Shown one piece after another: positions 34,542 to 43,207 of a stretch of DNA of 64,000 nucleotides. Under the pieces are notes generated by a model, which was given only the letters and a program-made list of their open reading frames with translations, was not told the origin of the DNA and did no database searches. Position 1 is the first letter of the stretch. Each line of letters starts with the position of its first letter. The stretch comes from Aquimarina sp042434915 (GTDB lineage: Bacteria; Bacteroidota; Bacteroidia; Flavobacteriales; Flavobacteriaceae), in assembly GCF_042434915.1 (NCBI RefSeq), contig NZ_CP170198.1:2418001-2482000 (forward strand). Direction: 5' to 3'. The translations under genes and the position numbers were made by a program.

Positions 34542-34576
34542 TAACACAAAGTAACTACATAGCTTTGTGTTATGCA
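34542..34576 (-). promoter_or_regulatory. Putative metH operon promoter overlapping a dyad
   Basis: Minus-strand TTACTTTG (34547-34554, one mismatch to TAnnTTTG) has TTG 20 bp upstream (34574-34576), giving a leader of about 265 nt that contains the S-box. The same segment is an inverted repeat (TAACACAAAG/CTTTGTGTTA, 34542-34551 and 34563-34572) that could instead end the ferredoxin transcript. Confidence 0.4.
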
Positions 34577-34627
34577 ACTTTATTTTTAATCGCTATATAA
34601 ATAGTACGATTGTGTATAGATTTGTAC

Positions 34628-34948
34628 TTAAGATTCTGGGGCTAGTTCTATTTCTAAACCATCCAACTCTTGGGTAATAGGAATTTGGCAGCCTAGACGA
34701 CTATTATCCTCTACATAAAAAGCTTCGGCAAGCATCATATCTTCATCATAGCCCATTTCTGGTAATGTATGATCTGATAAAATATAACATTGACAAGAGG
34801 CACACATGGCCATACCCCCACAAGTTCCTTCTACGGGCAATTCGTATGCCTTACAAACTTCCATAATATTCATTGCCATATCAGTAGGAGCTTGTACTTC
34901 GTGTACGACACCTTCTCTATCTTTTATTTTGATGGTTATATCTGACAT
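34628..34948 (-). CDS. [2Fe-2S] ferredoxin, adrenodoxin-like
   Basis: A 106-aa electron carrier with cluster ligands Cys43, Cys49, Cys52 and Cys87 (C-x5-C-x2-C ... C), the spacing of vertebrate-type ferredoxins. The acidic C-terminus (LDGLEIELAPES) is typical. It stands between the ferredoxin-NADP reductase and metH genes. It may pass electrons from that reductase to sulfite reductase or to reactivation of MetH; the partner is inferred from position. Confidence 0.93.
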   Translation of the reverse strand: MSDITIKIKDREGVVHEVQAPTDMAMNIMEVCKAYELPVEGTCGGMAMCASCQCYILSDHTLPEMGYDEDMMLAEAFYVEDNSRLGCQIPITQELDGLEIELAPES

Positions 34949-35000
34949 CTACTAGTAAGTTCTAACAAAAATATAATAATTTCTACCTCAAAGATACTAC

Positions 35001-35033
35001 AAAAGAAGGATTCTAGTTTAGAATCCTTCTTTT
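35001..35033 (-). terminator. Terminator after the sulfate-assimilation operon
   Basis: A 15-bp perfect stem (AAAAGAAGGATTCTA and its complement) with a 3-nt loop and a U-run on the minus strand, 25 nt after the ferredoxin-NADP reductase stop. It separates that operon from the ferredoxin gene. Confidence 0.85.
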
Positions 35034-35057
35034 CGATTTATTAGAATGTATATCTAA

Positions 35058-36113
35058 CTAATTGATAGATTTAACTACTTCTTTTTTAGCTTCTTTTTTT
35101 GTACCATCAAAGCCTTCTACACCGCCTACAGTTGTATATTTCATAACATATTTTTTGTTTGGAAATATTCGCTGATAAGCGCTTTGACACATTATCGCTG
35201 CTTCGTGAAAACCAGAAAGTATTAGTTTAAGCTTGCCCTTATAAGTATTTACATCACCTATGGCATAAATGCCAGGGATATTTGTCTGATAATCATACGA
35301 GTTATCAACTTTTATAGCATTTTTTTCGATTTCTAATCCCCAATCGGCAATCGGACCTAATTTTGGAGAAAGTCCGAAAAGAGGAATAAAATAATCTGTT
35401 TCAAAATGGATATCTCCTTCGGTTTTGTGATGAATTTTAACCGCAGATAATGCATCATCACCTTCTAATTCTTTTACTTCGGCTTCTGTAATTAAATTCA
35501 CTTTACCTAATTTTGACAATTCGGCAACACGCTCTACAGAATCGAGCGCTCCTCTAAACTCATTGCGTCTATGAACCAAAGTAACTTCACTAGCAACGTC
35601 TGCTAAGAATATTGACCAATCTAAAGCTGAATCTCCTCCACCTGCTATAACCACTCGTTTATCGCGATACACTTCTGGATCTCGTATAATATAAGCTACT
35701 CCTTTATCTTCGTATAAGTCAATATTAGGAATTGGAGGTTTGCGGGGTTCAAAAGAGCCTAAACCTCCTGCAATAGCAATTACTGGTGCATTATGTTTTG
35801 TTCCTTTATTTGTAGTTACAACAAAAGTATCATCCTCAAGCTTCTCAATAGTTTGTGCTCGTTCTCCCAAGGTAAAACCAGGCTCAAAAGGCTTAATTTG
35901 CTCCATCAAATTATTAACCAGATCCCCTGCCAAAATTTCTGGAAATCCTGGGATATCGTAAATCGGCTTTTTTGGATAAATTTCAGAACATTGTCCTCCT
36001 GGTTGTGGTAATGCATCTATTAAATGCGTTTTCAACTTTAGTAATCCTGCCTCAAAGACTGTAAATAAGCCTGTAGGTCCGGCTCCAATTATTAATATGT
36101 CAGTTTTGATCAT
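35058..36113 (-). CDS. Ferredoxin-NADP reductase, thioredoxin reductase-like
   Basis: A 351-aa flavoprotein with two dinucleotide-binding sites (IIGAGPTGLFTVFEAG near residue 7, IAGGGDSALDW near 156) and IYAIGDVNTYKGKLKLI for FAD. It lacks the CxxC redox pair of thioredoxin reductase, which identifies the TrxB-like ferredoxin-NADP reductase type. It overlaps the upstream siroheme gene by 14 bp and is the last gene of the sulfate-reduction operon, so it probably supplies reduced ferredoxin to the sulfite reductase. Confidence 0.92.
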   Translation of the reverse strand: MIKTDILIIGAGPTGLFTVFEAGLLKLKTHLIDALPQPGGQCSEIYPKKPIYDIPGFPEILAGDLVNNLMEQIKPFEPGFTLGERAQTIEKLEDDTFVVTTNKGTKHNAPVIAIAGGLGSFEPRKPPIPNIDLYEDKGVAYIIRDPEVYRDKRVVIAGGGDSALDWSIFLADVASEVTLVHRRNEFRGALDSVERVAELSKLGKVNLITEAEVKELEGDDALSAVKIHHKTEGDIHFETDYFIPLFGLSPKLGPIADWGLEIEKNAIKVDNSYDYQTNIPGIYAIGDVNTYKGKLKLILSGFHEAAIMCQSAYQRIFPNKKYVMKYTTVGGVEGFDGTKKEAKKEVVKSIN

Positions 36114-36738
36114 TTTTAACTTCTTTTTTTCCTATTAATCCTTTGGTGAATTCATTTAAAATTTCAACTTTCTGTTCAAAATCACCTTGTATTGTTTTCC
36201 TGTATTCGTTTAAATTCTGCACTAAATCATCAACATTTTCGGGAAGCACTTCCTCAAAAAATTGTCGTAACCTTTTTGCTGTCGTTGGCGATTGACCATT
36301 TGTAGAGATTGCTACCTTTACATTACCTTTGGTTACAATACCTCCCATATAAAAATCACAGTAAGGAGGATTATCTGCTACATTTACTAATATAGATCTT
36401 TTTCTACAATGTCTATATATGCTAGTATTAACCTCTGGTTTATCTGTCGTTGCTATTACAATATGCTTACCTTTTAAATACCGTTTTTTATACTGTTTCA
36501 ATAGCAAAGTAACACCATAGCTATTTGCAAGTTTAGCAGTCGCTTCTCTAAACATTGGAGAAATCATAGTCACTTTGGCATTGGGACTTGATTTTAAAAG
36601 AAAACTCAACTTTTCTAAAGCTACATTTCCTCCCCCAACTATTAAAACCTCTAAATCCCTAACTTTAAGGAAAATGGGATACAGATTATTTCGTGTTGAG
36701 AGCATTTCACTTTCTTTTATCACATCTTCGTTCTTCAT
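36100..36738 (-). CDS. Precorrin-2 dehydrogenase / sirohydrochlorin ferrochelatase (CysG N-terminal type)
   Basis: A 212-aa bifunctional siroheme enzyme: an NAD-binding fold (VLIVGGGNVALEKLSFLL, about residues 30-47) and the sirohydrochlorin region (NVADNPPYCDFYMGGIV, ISTNGQSPTTAKRLR). Together with the methyltransferase gene 17 nt upstream it makes siroheme for the sulfite reductase of the same operon. The two CysG activities are thus on separate proteins. It overlaps the downstream reductase gene by 14 bp. Confidence 0.93.
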   Translation of the reverse strand: MKNEDVIKESEMLSTRNNLYPIFLKVRDLEVLIVGGGNVALEKLSFLLKSSPNAKVTMISPMFREATAKLANSYGVTLLLKQYKKRYLKGKHIVIATTDKPEVNTSIYRHCRKRSILVNVADNPPYCDFYMGGIVTKGNVKVAISTNGQSPTTAKRLRQFFEEVLPENVDDLVQNLNEYRKTIQGDFEQKVEILNEFTKGLIGKKEVKNDQN

Positions 36739-36755
36739 TTTTTTTACTCTAATCC

Positions 36756-37577
36756 CTAACCTAAAATATTACTATACAGTTCGTTTGCTTTAATGTTTTG
36801 CAACACCTTATTTCTCACAGACAATATACTTTTTTGAGCCACTACTTCTCCTATTACAATGATTGCAGGAGAAGTAAGTTTTTTCTCTTTGACAAGTTGT
36901 TCTATAGTATCAATAGTTCCTGTTACAAATTCTTCTTGTAGCGTTGTACCATTTTGTATAATAGCAACTGGTATCTTAGTTTTATTTTGGGCAGCAAAGA
37001 TAGCAACTATTTCACTTAACTTACTCATCCCCATTAAAATTACCACGGTTGCATCGGATTGAGCTGCTATCTCAATATCGCTAGATACTCTATGGGTCCT
37101 AGTAGTTCCAGTAATCACCCAAAAACTTTCTGCTACACCTCGCTTTGTAAGAGGAATACCTTGATAGGCCGGAACAGCTATTGCTGATGAGATCCCTGGC
37201 ACAATAGCTGTTTTAATACCATGGCTTTTTGCTTCATCAATTTCTTCGGATCCCCGCCCAAAAACAAAAGGATCTCCCCCTTTGAGACGGATCACGTGCA
37301 ATCCTAGTTTTGCCTTATATACAATCAATGAATTGATCTGTTCTTGCTGATATGCATAGCATCCCTTACGTTTTCCTACAAAAATTTTTTCAGCTTTTTT
37401 AGGAGCATATTCTAACAGTACTTCATTTACTAAAGCATCATACAAAATTACATCTGCGGTGGATAATGCTCTTATGGCCTTTACGGTTATAAGCTCTGGA
37501 TCTCCTGGTCCTGCACCAACTACGGTTAGCATTCCTATTTGATCATTTTGATTGTAATCTATTGCCTGTATCCTCAT
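36756..37577 (-). CDS. cobA: Uroporphyrinogen-III C-methyltransferase
   Basis: SAM-dependent enzyme that methylates uroporphyrinogen III at C2 and C7 to precorrin-2, entering siroheme synthesis. The protein is 273 aa with LTVVGAGPGDPELITVKA near residues 17-34, RLKGGDPFVFGRGSEE, GISSAIAVPAYQGIPLTKRG and VILMGM, all typical of the family. It is 18 nt downstream of the sulfite reductase gene. Confidence 0.95.
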   Translation of the reverse strand: MRIQAIDYNQNDQIGMLTVVGAGPGDPELITVKAIRALSTADVILYDALVNEVLLEYAPKKAEKIFVGKRKGCYAYQQEQINSLIVYKAKLGLHVIRLKGGDPFVFGRGSEEIDEAKSHGIKTAIVPGISSAIAVPAYQGIPLTKRGVAESFWVITGTTRTHRVSSDIEIAAQSDATVVILMGMSKLSEIVAIFAAQNKTKIPVAIIQNGTTLQEEFVTGTIDTIEQLVKEKKLTSPAIIVIGEVVAQKSILSVRNKVLQNIKANELYSNILG

Positions 37578-37595
37578 ACCACTCTTGCGTAAATA

Positions 37596-39683
37596 TTAAG
37601 CATTTATTGCCGCTGTTCTAAAGCTTCTTGCTTTTGCTATAAAATTTTCGGTTTCTGCTATATAGGCCAAAGCAAATGTTTTGCTAGGAGCGTTGTTTTT
37701 TATTTTATATGCCAAGGTTGAAAATGTGCTTTTCAATTTGATTCGACCAGTCACTATGAACTCTTGGTCAAATTGACTTATAATCCCTGTATGGGTGTTT
37801 GTTTTTTTATTTTCTGATAGAAGCAATGCTTTTGCCGAATTTACCAAAGCACTGTATGCGTGATAAATAGCATCAGAATACACGTTGCTATAAAGAGACT
37901 CGATTGCATTTTCTAATTTCTCTTCGCTCTCTAGAAATAAGGTTTCTATTAAATCGATAACAACACCGGCACATTCACCAATTCCAATTTCTTTGACATA
38001 TTTTTGTTCATTACCCCAATCGATAAAATCTTCTTGTGTTAAATTGTCAATTGATGATAAATCTTTTAATAGTTCGTAAAAGTATTTCTCTCCATTTTTC
38101 TCATAGTACTTCATAAAAGAATTTCCATTACTATTGGCTTCAAAATCATCCAAGATTCTGCGTAGCGCTTCTGGTCCTCTTCTACTAGGTACTTTTACAA
38201 CTTTATCGGCAAAACGTCCGTTACCATTACCTATATTACCTCCTCCTAAAAGCACTTGTAAAGCTGGAGCAACTAATTTTTCTTTGGTACGTATAGACAT
38301 TCCTTGAAATCCAATATTGGCCATATTATGTTGACCACATGCATTCATACACCCACTTATCTTGATAACCATGTCATCTTTTTTAAGATATTGTGGATAT
38401 TCTATTTTGATAATTCGCTCTAGCTCCTCTGCGATTCCTGTACTACTTGCAATCCCCAAATTGCATGTATCTGTTCCCGGACACGCAGTTATATCAATAG
38501 CTTTGTTATACCCTGGAGCTGCAAAACCTAATTTTTTTAAAATCGTATAAACTACAGGAATTAAGTCTTTTCGTACGTGCGGAATTAAGATATTTTGCCG
38601 CAGAGACAATCGCAATTCGCCTGCCGCATATTTGTCTATTAAGTCGGCTAACAACCGTGCTTTATCTGTATAAAAATCTCCTAAAAGCACTTTAATACCA
38701 ATAGCTACATATCCTTCTTGCTTTTGCGGAATTACATTGGTTGACTTCCATAATTCAAACGCTGTTAGGTCTTTAATCTCAACTGAGGGAGCTGTAATAT
38801 TTTTGGGCACCGATATCTTATAAGCACCAGCATCTATTTCTATACTTTTTTCAGGAATTGCTAGTTGTTCTTCTTCAACCAACGTCCTAAAGGCCTCTAT
38901 ACCAATATCTTTAATTAGAAATTTCATACGTGCCTTGGCTCTACTTTTTCTTTCGCCATGACGATCAAAAATTCGAACCACCCCTTCCATCAGGGGAATA
39001 ATTTTATTTGCAGCCAAAAAATCATAAAACACATCTGCATGTCGGGGTTGAGAACCTAATCCACCACCTAGCATGACTTTAAACCCTCTAATACCATCTT
39101 GAATTTTGGCTATAAAGCCTAAGTCATGCATGTAAGAAAGTCCCGTATCTTGGTCTGTTCCAGAAAATGAAACTTTAAATTTACGACCCATTTCTTGACT
39201 GATAGGATTTCTAAGAAAATGTTGAAAGACCGCGTGCGCATATGGAGAAACATCAAAAGGTTCATCTGGATCAATACCTGCAGTCTCTGATGCTGTCACA
39301 TTACGAACAGTATTACCACAGGCCTCTCTAAGTGTTATATCATCCTGCTCCAAGGCTGCCCACAGTTCTGGAGTACGATCAAGATCTACGTAATGGATCT
39401 GAATATCTTGTCGCGTGGTAATGTGCAAACGTCCTCGCGAATATTCGTCTGATACATCACTAATTTTTCTGAGCTGATTAGATTTAACTTTGCCATAGGG
39501 CAGTTTAATACGAATCATTTGAACCCCTTCTTGTCGTTGTCCATAAACGCCTCTCGCTAATCGAAGACTTCTAAACTTCTCTTCATCAACCTTGCCCTTT
39601 TTGAAAAGTTCAATTTTCTTAGCTAACTCTATTATATCCTTTTCAACTACTGGATTCTCAATTTCGGTTCTAAAACTTTGCAT
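37596..39683 (-). CDS. Ferredoxin-type sulfite/nitrite reductase with C-terminal HEPN-like domain
   Basis: A 695-aa protein. Residues about 1-500 form a duplicated siroheme reductase; the [4Fe-4S]-siroheme ligands are CPGTDTC (C-x5-C) and CMNAC (C-x3-C), and TRQDIQIHYVD, GGGLG and RQNILIPHV line the substrate site. Residues about 540-695 are an extra helical region (SDAIYHAYSALVNSAKALLL) resembling HEPN-type domains. Sulfite is the expected substrate because the gene follows cysH, cysD and cysN and precedes siroheme genes. The tail is not part of classical sulfite reductases and its role is unknown. Confidence 0.9.
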   Translation of the reverse strand: MQSFRTEIENPVVEKDIIELAKKIELFKKGKVDEEKFRSLRLARGVYGQRQEGVQMIRIKLPYGKVKSNQLRKISDVSDEYSRGRLHITTRQDIQIHYVDLDRTPELWAALEQDDITLREACGNTVRNVTASETAGIDPDEPFDVSPYAHAVFQHFLRNPISQEMGRKFKVSFSGTDQDTGLSYMHDLGFIAKIQDGIRGFKVMLGGGLGSQPRHADVFYDFLAANKIIPLMEGVVRIFDRHGERKSRAKARMKFLIKDIGIEAFRTLVEEEQLAIPEKSIEIDAGAYKISVPKNITAPSVEIKDLTAFELWKSTNVIPQKQEGYVAIGIKVLLGDFYTDKARLLADLIDKYAAGELRLSLRQNILIPHVRKDLIPVVYTILKKLGFAAPGYNKAIDITACPGTDTCNLGIASSTGIAEELERIIKIEYPQYLKKDDMVIKISGCMNACGQHNMANIGFQGMSIRTKEKLVAPALQVLLGGGNIGNGNGRFADKVVKVPSRRGPEALRRILDDFEANSNGNSFMKYYEKNGEKYFYELLKDLSSIDNLTQEDFIDWGNEQKYVKEIGIGECAGVVIDLIETLFLESEEKLENAIESLYSNVYSDAIYHAYSALVNSAKALLLSENKKTNTHTGIISQFDQEFIVTGRIKLKSTFSTLAYKIKNNAPSKTFALAYIAETENFIAKARSFRTAAINA

Positions 39684-39788
39684 CTTTATAAATATATTTC
39701 TTTAGAATAAACATACCTATGACTTTTGTGTATGCTTATATCACTTTAAAAAACTAGCTAAAATAGGTTGATAATCGACTGCACTAAC

Positions 39789-41036
39789 TTATTCTATAAA
39801 CCCAACACCAGCAGTGGTATTGGTTTGCGCATCGATTAATATAAAAGACCCCGAAGCTTTATTATCCTTATACGAATCAAATGCTAAAGGCTTACTTAAT
39901 TGTACCACTACCTTTCCAATTTCATTGAGTCGTAGTTCCTTTATTGACGTATCGATCTCTGAAAAATCTGTTGCTACGCTACCCTGAATTTCTTTTATTT
40001 TTGAAAGAACTCTGTTACTCCCACTTTGAATAAAATAATTTGTTCTGGCAACTAAGTTTTTGCTATCCATCCAGCATACGGTAGCGGTAAGTTGCTTTGC
40101 AACCTTTGGCTTTTCTGAAGATTTAACTATCATATCCCCGCGACTCACATTTACATCATCAACAAGTGTTAGTACAAAAGAGCTCCCTCGACTGGCAGTA
40201 TCAAACTGTTTATCAAAAAAGTGAATTTCTTTGACTTTTGAGGTTGTTAGCGATGGTAATACTGTTATTACATCACCTACAGAAAGATCTCCTCCGTACA
40301 ATTTACCTGCATACCCTCTAAAATCATGAAACTCGTCTTTTTTGGGACGAATTACTGTTTGTACAGGGAAACGTACTTGAGACGCTTCATAAAGATCCTG
40401 AGCATCTAAAGCTTCTAGATGTTCTAACAACGTTTCTCCAGTGTACCAAGGAGTACGTTTGGATTTTTGAACTACATTGTCTCCTTGTAACGCACTTACA
40501 GGAATGAATGTAATATTTTGTTCGGTATACGAACTTTTTTCAATTAATTTTTGAAAATCCGCTTTTACAGCATTATATGTTTCTTCTGCAAAGTCTACCA
40601 AATCCATTTTATTGATAGCTACAATGATATCCTTAACTCGCAGCAAATTATTAATAAAAAAATGCCTATATGTTTGTTCAATTACTCCTTTTCTTGCATC
40701 TACCAAAATGATTGAAGCTTGAGATGTTGAAGCTCCTGTAACCATATTACGTGTATATTCGATATGACCTGGTGTATCTGCGATTATATAACTTTTCTTG
40801 GGGGTCGAAAAATAGATATGAGCTACATCAATAGTTATTCCCTGCTCTCGCTCTGCTACTAATCCATCAGTAGCCAATGAGAAATCTAGATAATCAAAAC
40901 CATTCGCTTTACTTTTGGTTTCAATAGCTTCGAGCTTATCTGTGGTTAAAGATTTTGTATCATACAGGATTCTCCCGATCAAAGTACTTTTGCCGTCATC
41001 GACACTACCAGCTGTCGCTATTTTTAATACATCCAT
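39789..41036 (-). CDS. cysN: Sulfate adenylyltransferase, large GTPase subunit
   Basis: With CysD activates sulfate to adenosine 5'-phosphosulfate, driven by GTP. The protein is 415 aa with G1 GSVDDGKSTLIGRIL (about 10-24), switch II DTPGHIEYTRN and G4 NKMDLVD, followed by two beta-barrel domains. At this length it carries no fused APS kinase domain. It lies 83 nt downstream of cysD. Confidence 0.96.
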   Translation of the reverse strand: MDVLKIATAGSVDDGKSTLIGRILYDTKSLTTDKLEAIETKSKANGFDYLDFSLATDGLVAEREQGITIDVAHIYFSTPKKSYIIADTPGHIEYTRNMVTGASTSQASIILVDARKGVIEQTYRHFFINNLLRVKDIIVAINKMDLVDFAEETYNAVKADFQKLIEKSSYTEQNITFIPVSALQGDNVVQKSKRTPWYTGETLLEHLEALDAQDLYEASQVRFPVQTVIRPKKDEFHDFRGYAGKLYGGDLSVGDVITVLPSLTTSKVKEIHFFDKQFDTASRGSSFVLTLVDDVNVSRGDMIVKSSEKPKVAKQLTATVCWMDSKNLVARTNYFIQSGSNRVLSKIKEIQGSVATDFSEIDTSIKELRLNEIGKVVVQLSKPLAFDSYKDNKASGSFILIDAQTNTTAGVGFIE

Positions 41037-41119
41037 AGCTTTATATAATTTGGCTCTACTGAGCTTTTGTTTTTAATAATGACCTTTTTTCTTTCTCTGT
41101 TGAAGAATTTTACCTCGGC

Positions 41120-42064
41120 TTAAAAATACCCTTGTTGTTTGCGCTTTTCCATCGCTGCTTCAGAACGTTTATCATCAATTCGTGCACCACGTTCAGAGAT
41201 TTTAGATTCTCTAATCTCTGCTACTACTTTTTGTATTGATACTGCGTCAGAAAGCACTGCTGCCGTACAGGACATATCACCCACAGTTCTAAAACGCACC
41301 ATACGCTCTTCTACTTTTTCATTTTCTTCGCGATATACAACTGCATCCTCTGCTGACCAAATCATACCATCTCTAAGAAAAGTTTTACGCTTGTGTGCAA
41401 AATATATAGATGGAATTTCAATAGCTTCCTCTTCTATATAACTCCAAACATCTAACTCTGTCCAGTTGCTAATTGGAAACACACGAACATTTTGACCTAG
41501 ATCAATTTTTCCATTTAAGTGATCAAACAATTCTGGACGTTGATTCTTCTCGTCCCATTGTCCAAAATCATCTCGAACAGAAAATATTCGTTCTTTGGCA
41601 CGAGCTTTTTCTTCGTCACGACGTGCTCCCCCAATAGCTGCATCAAATTTAAATTCTTCCAAAGCGTCAAGAAGCGTAGTAGTTTGCAAACTATTGCGAC
41701 TTGCGTACTTTCCTTTTTCTTCAACTACCTTACCTTGATCAATTGCATCTTGCACATTGCGCACAATAAGTTCGACACCCAACTCTTTTACCAATTTATC
41801 TCTAAATTCGATAGTTTCGGGAAAATTATGCCCTGTATCGATATGAAGTAAAGGGAAAGGAATTTTTGCTGGATAGAAAGCTTTTTGTGCCAAACGAACC
41901 AGGGTAATAGAGTCTTTTCCTCCAGAGAAAAGCAGTACTGGTTTTTCAAACTGAGCTACTACTTCTCTAAATATATAAATCGCTTCACTCTCTAGATGAG
42001 CAGCTTCTAATCCTGTGCTTTTATTTGTCTTTTTTTGGATTGTGTTTTTTACTAATACCTGCAT
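41120..42064 (-). CDS. cysD: Sulfate adenylyltransferase, small subunit
   Basis: PP-loop ATP pyrophosphatase that forms APS from sulfate and ATP together with CysN. The protein is 314 aa with LFSGGKDSITLVRLA (PP-loop, about 42-56), GGARRDEEKARAKER and DGMIWSAEDAV, RTVGDMSCTAA near the C-terminus. It lies 22 nt after cysH in the operon. Confidence 0.97.
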   Translation of the reverse strand: MQVLVKNTIQKKTNKSTGLEAAHLESEAIYIFREVVAQFEKPVLLFSGGKDSITLVRLAQKAFYPAKIPFPLLHIDTGHNFPETIEFRDKLVKELGVELIVRNVQDAIDQGKVVEEKGKYASRNSLQTTTLLDALEEFKFDAAIGGARRDEEKARAKERIFSVRDDFGQWDEKNQRPELFDHLNGKIDLGQNVRVFPISNWTELDVWSYIEEEAIEIPSIYFAHKRKTFLRDGMIWSAEDAVVYREENEKVEERMVRFRTVGDMSCTAAVLSDAVSIQKVVAEIRESKISERGARIDDKRSEAAMEKRKQQGYF

Positions 42065-42086
42065 GGTTGATTTGTTCTTTTCTTGG

Positions 42087-42713
42087 TTAGTTGGTATGTA
42101 TTCCGCATTCTCTATTATCTAATACCTTAGTTGGGTCAAAATACTTAAATTCATTAGGCAATTGATTTTCTGAAAGGTAGACATCTAACTCTGCATCACT
42201 ATAATGATAAAAAGGACTTACCTTAAGCACTCCATCTGCCCCATAACTTAGAATATCTAAGGTATCCCTTAAAGCAGTTTGACCTTTGCGTAAATTTGTA
42301 AACCAAACATCTGGAGAATGCTCACCCATCGCTCGTTTAAATGGTTCTAGCTTTACTTGTTCTGTAAACAGTCTATGCTTTGGATCGTCGATTTCTGGCA
42401 CACCCAAAACCACATCACGATGTGCTGCTGTTTGTTTTGGCACATATAATTTTACATGTAAATTCAATTGTGCAATAACTTGTTCTGCATGTAGATACGT
42501 TTGTGGTGTATTATACCCTGAATCACACCAGATTACTGGTATATCCGATTTTGATAGCGCACATATATATAAAATAGAAGCCTCATAAGGTCTAAAATTT
42601 GTGGTTACAACTGGACGCTCTGCATGATTCACCGCCCATTGCGCCACCTCCAAAGGCGTTTTATTCTTGAGAGTCGTATTTAATGCTAACAATTCATTAT
42701 CTGTAAATTTCAT
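42087..42713 (-). CDS. cysH: Phosphoadenosine/adenosine phosphosulfate reductase family protein
   Basis: A 208-aa thioredoxin-dependent reductase that releases sulfite from activated sulfate. The catalytic Cys is in the C-terminal RECGIH motif and the nucleotide fold is visible (VIWCDSGYNTPQT). The two CC pairs that bind the [4Fe-4S] cluster of APS reductases are absent, so by family rules it would use PAPS. Yet no APS kinase gene or fused domain is present in the operon. At 208 aa it is also shorter than E. coli CysH (244 aa). Substrate is therefore open. Confidence 0.88.
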   Translation of the reverse strand: MKFTDNELLALNTTLKNKTPLEVAQWAVNHAERPVVTTNFRPYEASILYICALSKSDIPVIWCDSGYNTPQTYLHAEQVIAQLNLHVKLYVPKQTAAHRDVVLGVPEIDDPKHRLFTEQVKLEPFKRAMGEHSPDVWFTNLRKGQTALRDTLDILSYGADGVLKVSPFYHYSDAELDVYLSENQLPNEFKYFDPTKVLDNRECGIHTN

Positions 42714-42774
42714 GCTTCTAATTTTTCTTAACTTTTCCTAATCAACTTTAACTATTGATACGTAATGGTAAAAT

Positions 42775-43041
42775 TCATTTACCCCATTTTATTAAGTTCC
42801 ATAACCGCTCATGGAAAAAATATAAAATCATTTTGGTTACAAAATCCACCGAGGCAATAGATGTAGCAAGTATAAGTTCACCAGTCAATACATATGAAAT
42901 TAATAAGGTATCTAAGGTCCCGATAATTCTCCAGCTTATTGCTTTTGCAATACTTCGGACTGGAGATTCTGAAACACTATCCTTTTGATACGTAGTCTTT
43001 TTTGTAGCTACTTTCTCTAATATCATCTGGTCTAAAATCAT
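42775..43041 (-). CDS. DUF2061 membrane protein
   Basis: An 88-aa protein of the DUF2061 family: SIAKAISWRIIGTLDTLLIS, a second hydrophobic stretch (LATSIASVDFVTKMILYFF) and the terminal HERLWNLIKWGK. Two short membrane helices are predicted. In Flavobacteria members often head sulfate-assimilation operons, as here (62 nt upstream of cysH), but the function is unknown; a role in sulfate or sulfite handling is only a guess. Confidence 0.85.
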   Translation of the reverse strand: MILDQMILEKVATKKTTYQKDSVSESPVRSIAKAISWRIIGTLDTLLISYVLTGELILATSIASVDFVTKMILYFFHERLWNLIKWGK

Positions 43042-43059
43042 CTTTTTTAATTAAATCTA

Positions 43060-43092
43060 TTACCCTATAGGATTAGTAGGGTAACAAAAGTA
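43060..43092 (-). promoter_or_regulatory. Promoter and operator of the sulfate-assimilation operon
   Basis: TTACCCTA-N9-TAGGGTAA (43060-43084) is a perfect 8-bp inverted repeat; its left half plus spacer also contains CCTATAGG. It directly abuts the minus-strand -7 box TACTTTTG (43085-43092), i.e. it covers about +1 to +20 of the operon. This placement fits a repressor roadblock. Rrf2-type (CymR/IscR-like) cysteine regulators bind similar dyads, but no such gene is in the window. Confidence 0.6.
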
Positions 43093-43180
43093 AGGTATTT
43101 TATTTAAACTTTTTTAAGAAAGAATTAAAAATTAATTTTCGCACTTATTCTATAGTTTATAGAAAACAAGAAAATTATTC

Positions 43181-43188
43181 TAACTTTG
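43181..43188 (+). promoter_or_regulatory. Promoter -7 box of the lipocalin-like gene
   Basis: TAACTTTG is a perfect TAnnTTTG box 19 bp upstream of the ATG at 43208; a T-rich segment lies about 20 bp further upstream. Confidence 0.5.
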
Positions 43189-43207
43189 GCGCTCTCAAAA
43201 AAAAATC

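Noticed and set aside
41519..41851. 110-codon plus-strand frame inside cysD
   Set aside because: Antisense to conserved CysD sequence; no homology recognised.
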